Of a stretch of DNA of 64,000 nt, positions 60,567 to 64,000 are shown piece by piece. Each line of letters opens with the position of its first letter. Position 1 is the stretch's first letter. Source of the stretch: Macrophomina tecta (lineage: Eukaryota > Ascomycota > Dothideomycetes > Botryosphaeriales > Botryosphaeriaceae); assembly GCA_024180945.1 (NCBI GenBank), contig JAKSGN010000037.1, positions 2,609,501 through 2,673,500 of the forward strand. Reading direction: 5' to 3'. The notes beneath the pieces are model-generated. The model ran no database searches and had not been told where the DNA came from. It saw nothing but the letters and a program-made list of their open reading frames with translations. Position numbers and translations under genes: made by a program.

Positions 60567-61361
60567 ATACTCTCTAACTCGCTTCTAGTCGGCCGATACC
60601 TATATAATCTTCTCTATTAATACGCTCTAGCCGTCGCCCGCTAATTTGTATATCTATGCCCTAAACCCGTCTATGTCGAACTCGATACCCTAGTATAATA
60701 ATATATTACTATTCGGGCCCTTCTATTATACCACGCCGGCCGCTATTATCGTGTATCTAATCTTTATACTATACGTATATATATTATATATCTAACTTAT
60801 TAGCGTTAGCGTATTTTTAATTATAAACTAATCTACTATCGCTCTTATTTAGTACTAAATTTTATTATTACTACTATTTCTAGCTACCTACCGCACGCTT
60901 TAGACTACTATTATCTACGCTAACTTAATTACTACTAATAACCTAGGCGTGTATATTAATGCGCTTTACTATTTTTTACTATTTTTATTAATATCTAAAA
61001 CAGCTAATCCGCTAACTAACGCGCTAACGTAGCTACTATTCTTAGTTTAGTAGTTTAATAAACTAATATAAAATACTAAATACTTACTCTTTAATACGCT
61101 TATAACTTTTTTCTCTTTTCTTTACTATTATTATTACTACCGCTACTATCGTTTTTTACTATCTTTTTATTAACTATCTTTATTTACTTATTTATATCTT
61201 CTTTGCTATTTTTCTTATTCTTTAAATTATAGTTTATATTACTATTCTTAATATTCTTCTCTATTAATATTACTATTTCTATTACTCTTTTCTTCGCCTA
61301 CTCTAACCTAGCCTTCTTAATAAAATTATATAATACTATCTTCTATTCGGTAGTTCACTTA
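60567..61361 (-). pseudogene. TLH helicase remnant, N-terminal portion
   Basis: Continuation of the TLH gene on the far side of chromovirus B2. The minus frame shows an acidic/basic low-complexity segment (about 61280-61100). It then reads VLKSKYLVFYISLLNY, SYVSALVSGLAVLDINKN, LVVIKLAxIIVVxSVRxVARN and IRAIVDxFIIKNTLTLIS, the helical domain that precedes the RecQ core in these large fungal proteins. It is cut at 61361 by Fot1/pogo copy 2; the true N-terminus is not seen. Confidence 0.65.
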
Positions 61362-63211
61362 ATGTATTCTATAAGCGAGCGTACTATATAAGCGAGTATA
61401 CTATCTAACTAAGAAAACGCGATACCCTAGCTTTAATTAATAATATATTAGCTAACCCACACTTAATCTATCTTATATAAAGCTTAGATAGCTTTAGCGA
61501 AGTAAGCTATTAATTAAGGCTAAATTTAAAGTAATCGGCTCGCTATAAAGACGTTTAACGTTAATTAGATAATTCTAAAGCGACGACGCGATAAAATTTC
61601 TTCTCGACGCGATTATACGCCTAACTCTTAAAAGCTTACTAATATCGAGGAATTAGTTCTTATTAAATATATTCTCGATCTAGATTCGCGAGGATTTCCG
61701 CCGCGATTAAGTGCTATTAAAGGTATAGTAAATAAGCTACTCGCCGACCGCGCCGAAGGTATTATTAGTAAGAACTAGCCCTCTAACTTTATAAGACGGA
61801 CTTCTGAGCTAAAAATACGTCTAAATCGAAAGTATAACTATTAGCGAGCTAAATACGAGGACCTAAAGCTTATTACGTAATAGTTTTAGCTCGTCTAGAA
61901 TACTATTACGAAGTATAGAATTATAAACGGTAATATCTATAACTTTAATAAAGCCGGCTTTCTTATAGGTATAATTATAGCCGGAATAGTTGTTATAGTA
62001 TTAGAGTGACGCGCTCGACCTAAATTAGTCTAGCTAGGTAATTGTAAGTAGGTTACAGTAATCTAGAGAGTTAATACCGAGGGCTAGGCGATTCCGTTAT
62101 TTATAATTTTTAAGGAATAACACCACCTTTCTACTTAGTATAGCGACGATGTACTAGGTAATTAGATTATCGTATTAAGCGAAAACGGCTAGACGACGAA
62201 CGAGCTTAGTTTATAATAGCTATAGTACTTCGAAAAGTATATAAAAGATCGTATAACTAGAGTATAGTAACTTCTAATTCTTAACGGCTACGCGAGCTAT
62301 AATTCGGCCGAATTTAACGCATTCTACTAGGAACGTAAGATTATTACGCTTTATATATCTATATATTTATCGTATCTTCTCTAGCCACTCGATATAGGCT
62401 ATTTTACGCCTCTTAAGAAGGCGTACGGAAAGTAGGTTAAAGAGCTAATATAATTCTATATTAACTATATTATAAAGCTCGAGTTTCTACCTATGTTTAA
62501 AACGGCGTTCGAAGTTATATTTATATAGTAAAATATCGTAGGCGGGTTCTAAGGCGTAGAACTAGTCCCGCTCGATCTAGAGGCCGTGATTTCTAAGTTC
62601 GATGTTAAGCTTCGAACGCCGACACGCCCGTAGGTAGAGGCTATAACTTAGAACGCTTAAATACCGTATAACCTAGCTAAATTAGCCTCTTAGACTAAGC
62701 TTATTAGAAACCGGATTATAAAGCATTAGAATAGCTTACTAACGCTAATTAATAATATGCTAAACTAGCTTACTAAGGGGGCTTAAATAATAGCATATTC
62801 GGCTATTCTTCTATAGGCGGAAGTCGTAAATCTTTAAAAAATAAACGAGGCCGTAACGCGACGTAAAAAGCAGTAGAAAAAGCGAATTTAGAAGCGAGGA
62901 ACTCTTACGGTTTAAAAGAGATAGTATTTAATTAATAGAGCTACTATTAACTAATAGATTTCGCGGGAAACGCGCTAAAGTAGTATGCAATCGGAGGAGC
63001 CAGCGAGAAAATAATAGCGATATAGATAGTATGGTAAAACTAGATATAATTCTCGTATATATTAAAAAGATATAGAAACTACTATAGAATAGCGTATCTA
63101 TTAGAAATAGTTAATTTTATAGAACGTTATAGAGTTATTTATACTTAAAGTAGGTTAGGTTTAGTAAGATAGTATACTCGCTTATATAGTACGCTCGCTT
63201 ATAGGATACAT
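61362..63211 (+). mobile_element. Fot1/pogo-like DNA transposon, copy 2
   Basis: 1850 bp between TA dinucleotides (61360-61361 and 63212-63213). Its inverted repeats of about 45 bp are nearly perfect: the left starts ATGTATTCTATAAGCGAG and the right, inverted, starts ATGTATCCTATAAGCGAG. The interior is colinear with copy 1 (20662-22510), which is in the opposite orientation. Confidence 0.9.
61440..62960 (+). pseudogene. Fot1/pogo transposase remnant, copy 2
   Basis: The plus frame has a CENP-B/Tc5-like helix-turn-helix (DLDSRGFPPRLSAIKGI; then RTSELKIRLNRKYNYxRA). The DDE_1 catalytic domain follows: NFNKAGFLIG (first Asp to Asn), LILNGYASYNSAEFNAF (DGH to NGY) and LLxPLDIGYFTPLKKAYG (third Asp kept, the pogo DDxD pattern). 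A C-terminal Lys/Arg-rich region reads TRRKKQQKKR-like. Stops at Trp sites show RIP. Cut-and-paste transposase targeting TA. Confidence 0.8.
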
Positions 63212-63213
63212 TA

Positions 63214-64000
63214 TAAAAAGTATAAATATATTAGTAGAAACTATCTAGATAAGTAAACTAGTAATTAGTAGACTAATAATAAAAGAACTATCTTAGCTAC
63301 TAAAAAATAATCTAAAACTTCTAATTATAATACTCTCTACTAGTTTACCTATAGTATCGAAGCCTATCTAACTTACTAAGAAGCTAAGAATATTAGCGGG
63401 TACTATCTAAAAAACTAGAAATATCTACTAAACTAGGGCTATAGTAGGTAAGCCCCCTACTCTATAGAACTATAGTAGTATTAACTAAAAATACTATAGA
63501 ATATCTACTAGAGAATAAAGGAAACTTTATAAAATATAAAAACTACTAGGTTATTATAATAAAGATTAATGGACGCTAAGCGCTTACTCTTATTAACTTA
63601 GTATTATAAGGGAACTATGTCTTAAACTAATTTATAAAAAAAGCTAATCTAAAGCCTTAAGAAAAGAACTAATTCTATTAGCTAAGAATAGTTAATAGAT
63701 TACCTAGCTTCTTTAAAGATAGAAAAATAATTATCGAAACCCTAAAACTAATTCTTAAATATAAAGACTATAGAGAATATATCTATCTAGATATTACTAA
63801 GATTTCTAAGTGCGATATTATTCTTAGCATCCCTTAGTAAAAGAAATAAAAAGTATAATATAACTAGAATAATAAAAAAATTATTCTTAAATCTAAAGAA
63901 TAAAATTAAAAAGAACTAAAATAAAAACTACGTACTATAGCTAAATTTATTATCTATGTAAGCCTAATCTCGAAAGCTACGCTAGAAAGAATATAAAAAA
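63214..64000 (+). mobile_element. Chromovirus C second copy, partial (zinc knuckle to protease)
   Basis: Colinear with 29831-30620 of chromovirus C at high identity, for example KNISRYYLKNxKYLLNxGY and KDYRxYIYLxITKISKYDIIL. It starts abruptly at the pogo copy 2 boundary, inside the zinc-knuckle region, and runs off the window. Confidence 0.85.

Noticed and set aside
54527..60571. 5-bp target duplication for chromovirus B2
   Set aside because: Only 4 bases correspond (GTAC and ATAC, one transition); the fifth does not, so a perfect duplication is not claimed.

Overview
The window looks like a gene-poor, AT-rich block from the nuclear genome of a filamentous ascomycete (Pezizomycotina). Three things point there. 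Almost all of it is retrotransposon and DNA-transposon sequence of fungal type: Ty3/gypsy chromoviruses, Ty1/copia, Tad1-like LINEs, and Fot1/pogo and Tc1/mariner elements. CpA and TpG dinucleotides are nearly absent from the repeats while CpG survives, and reading frames are broken mainly by TAG/TAA where tryptophan or glutamine codons are expected; this is the footprint of repeat-induced point mutation (RIP). One degraded gene is a telomere-linked RecQ-type helicase (TLH), a family usually found near fungal chromosome ends. I saw no tRNA, rRNA, CRISPR array or bacterial feature.

Layout: (1) 1-2055, the 3' part of chromovirus A, with a coding-like antisense frame between its chromodomain and 3' LTR. 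(2) About 2640-15365, a minus-strand gypsy element (D) whose integrase is split by a copia element (Copia-1, 3311-9165, target duplication AAATA). (3) About 15900-17800, the 5' part of a minus-strand Tad1-like LINE. (4) 17.6-20.66 kb, the only normal-composition island. It holds one intact gene, a zinc-independent quinone oxidoreductase-type dehydrogenase (19113-20135), between two DDE transposase remnants. (5) 20662-22510, a Fot1/pogo element inserted in a Tc1-like transposase gene. (6) About 22690-28195, a plus-strand Tad1-like LINE ending in (TTA)13. (7) 28388-35000, a complete but dead chromovirus (C, target duplication CTATC) inserted beside a satellite monomer. (8) 35.5-36.56 kb, a probable TLH C-terminal fragment. 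(9) 36.58-50.29 kb, an array of ~170-bp satellite units interrupted by Copia-2 (37057-48598, target duplication TTTAC), itself interrupted by chromovirus B1 (38806-44749, target duplication ATTAG). (10) 51.4-61.36 kb, a large minus-strand TLH gene remnant interrupted by chromovirus B2 (54532-60566). (11) 61362-63211, a second Fot1/pogo copy. (12) 63214-64000, a second, partial copy of chromovirus C.

Most repeats are nested, and where target-site duplications or interrupted reading frames survive they give the order of insertion. Only the dehydrogenase gene looks able to make a protein. The material most worth following up is the TLH gene with its associated ~170-bp A/B-alternating satellite, the antisense frame in chromovirus A, a 22-bp palindrome shared by several unrelated elements, and a pogo copy whose two flanks come from different sequences.
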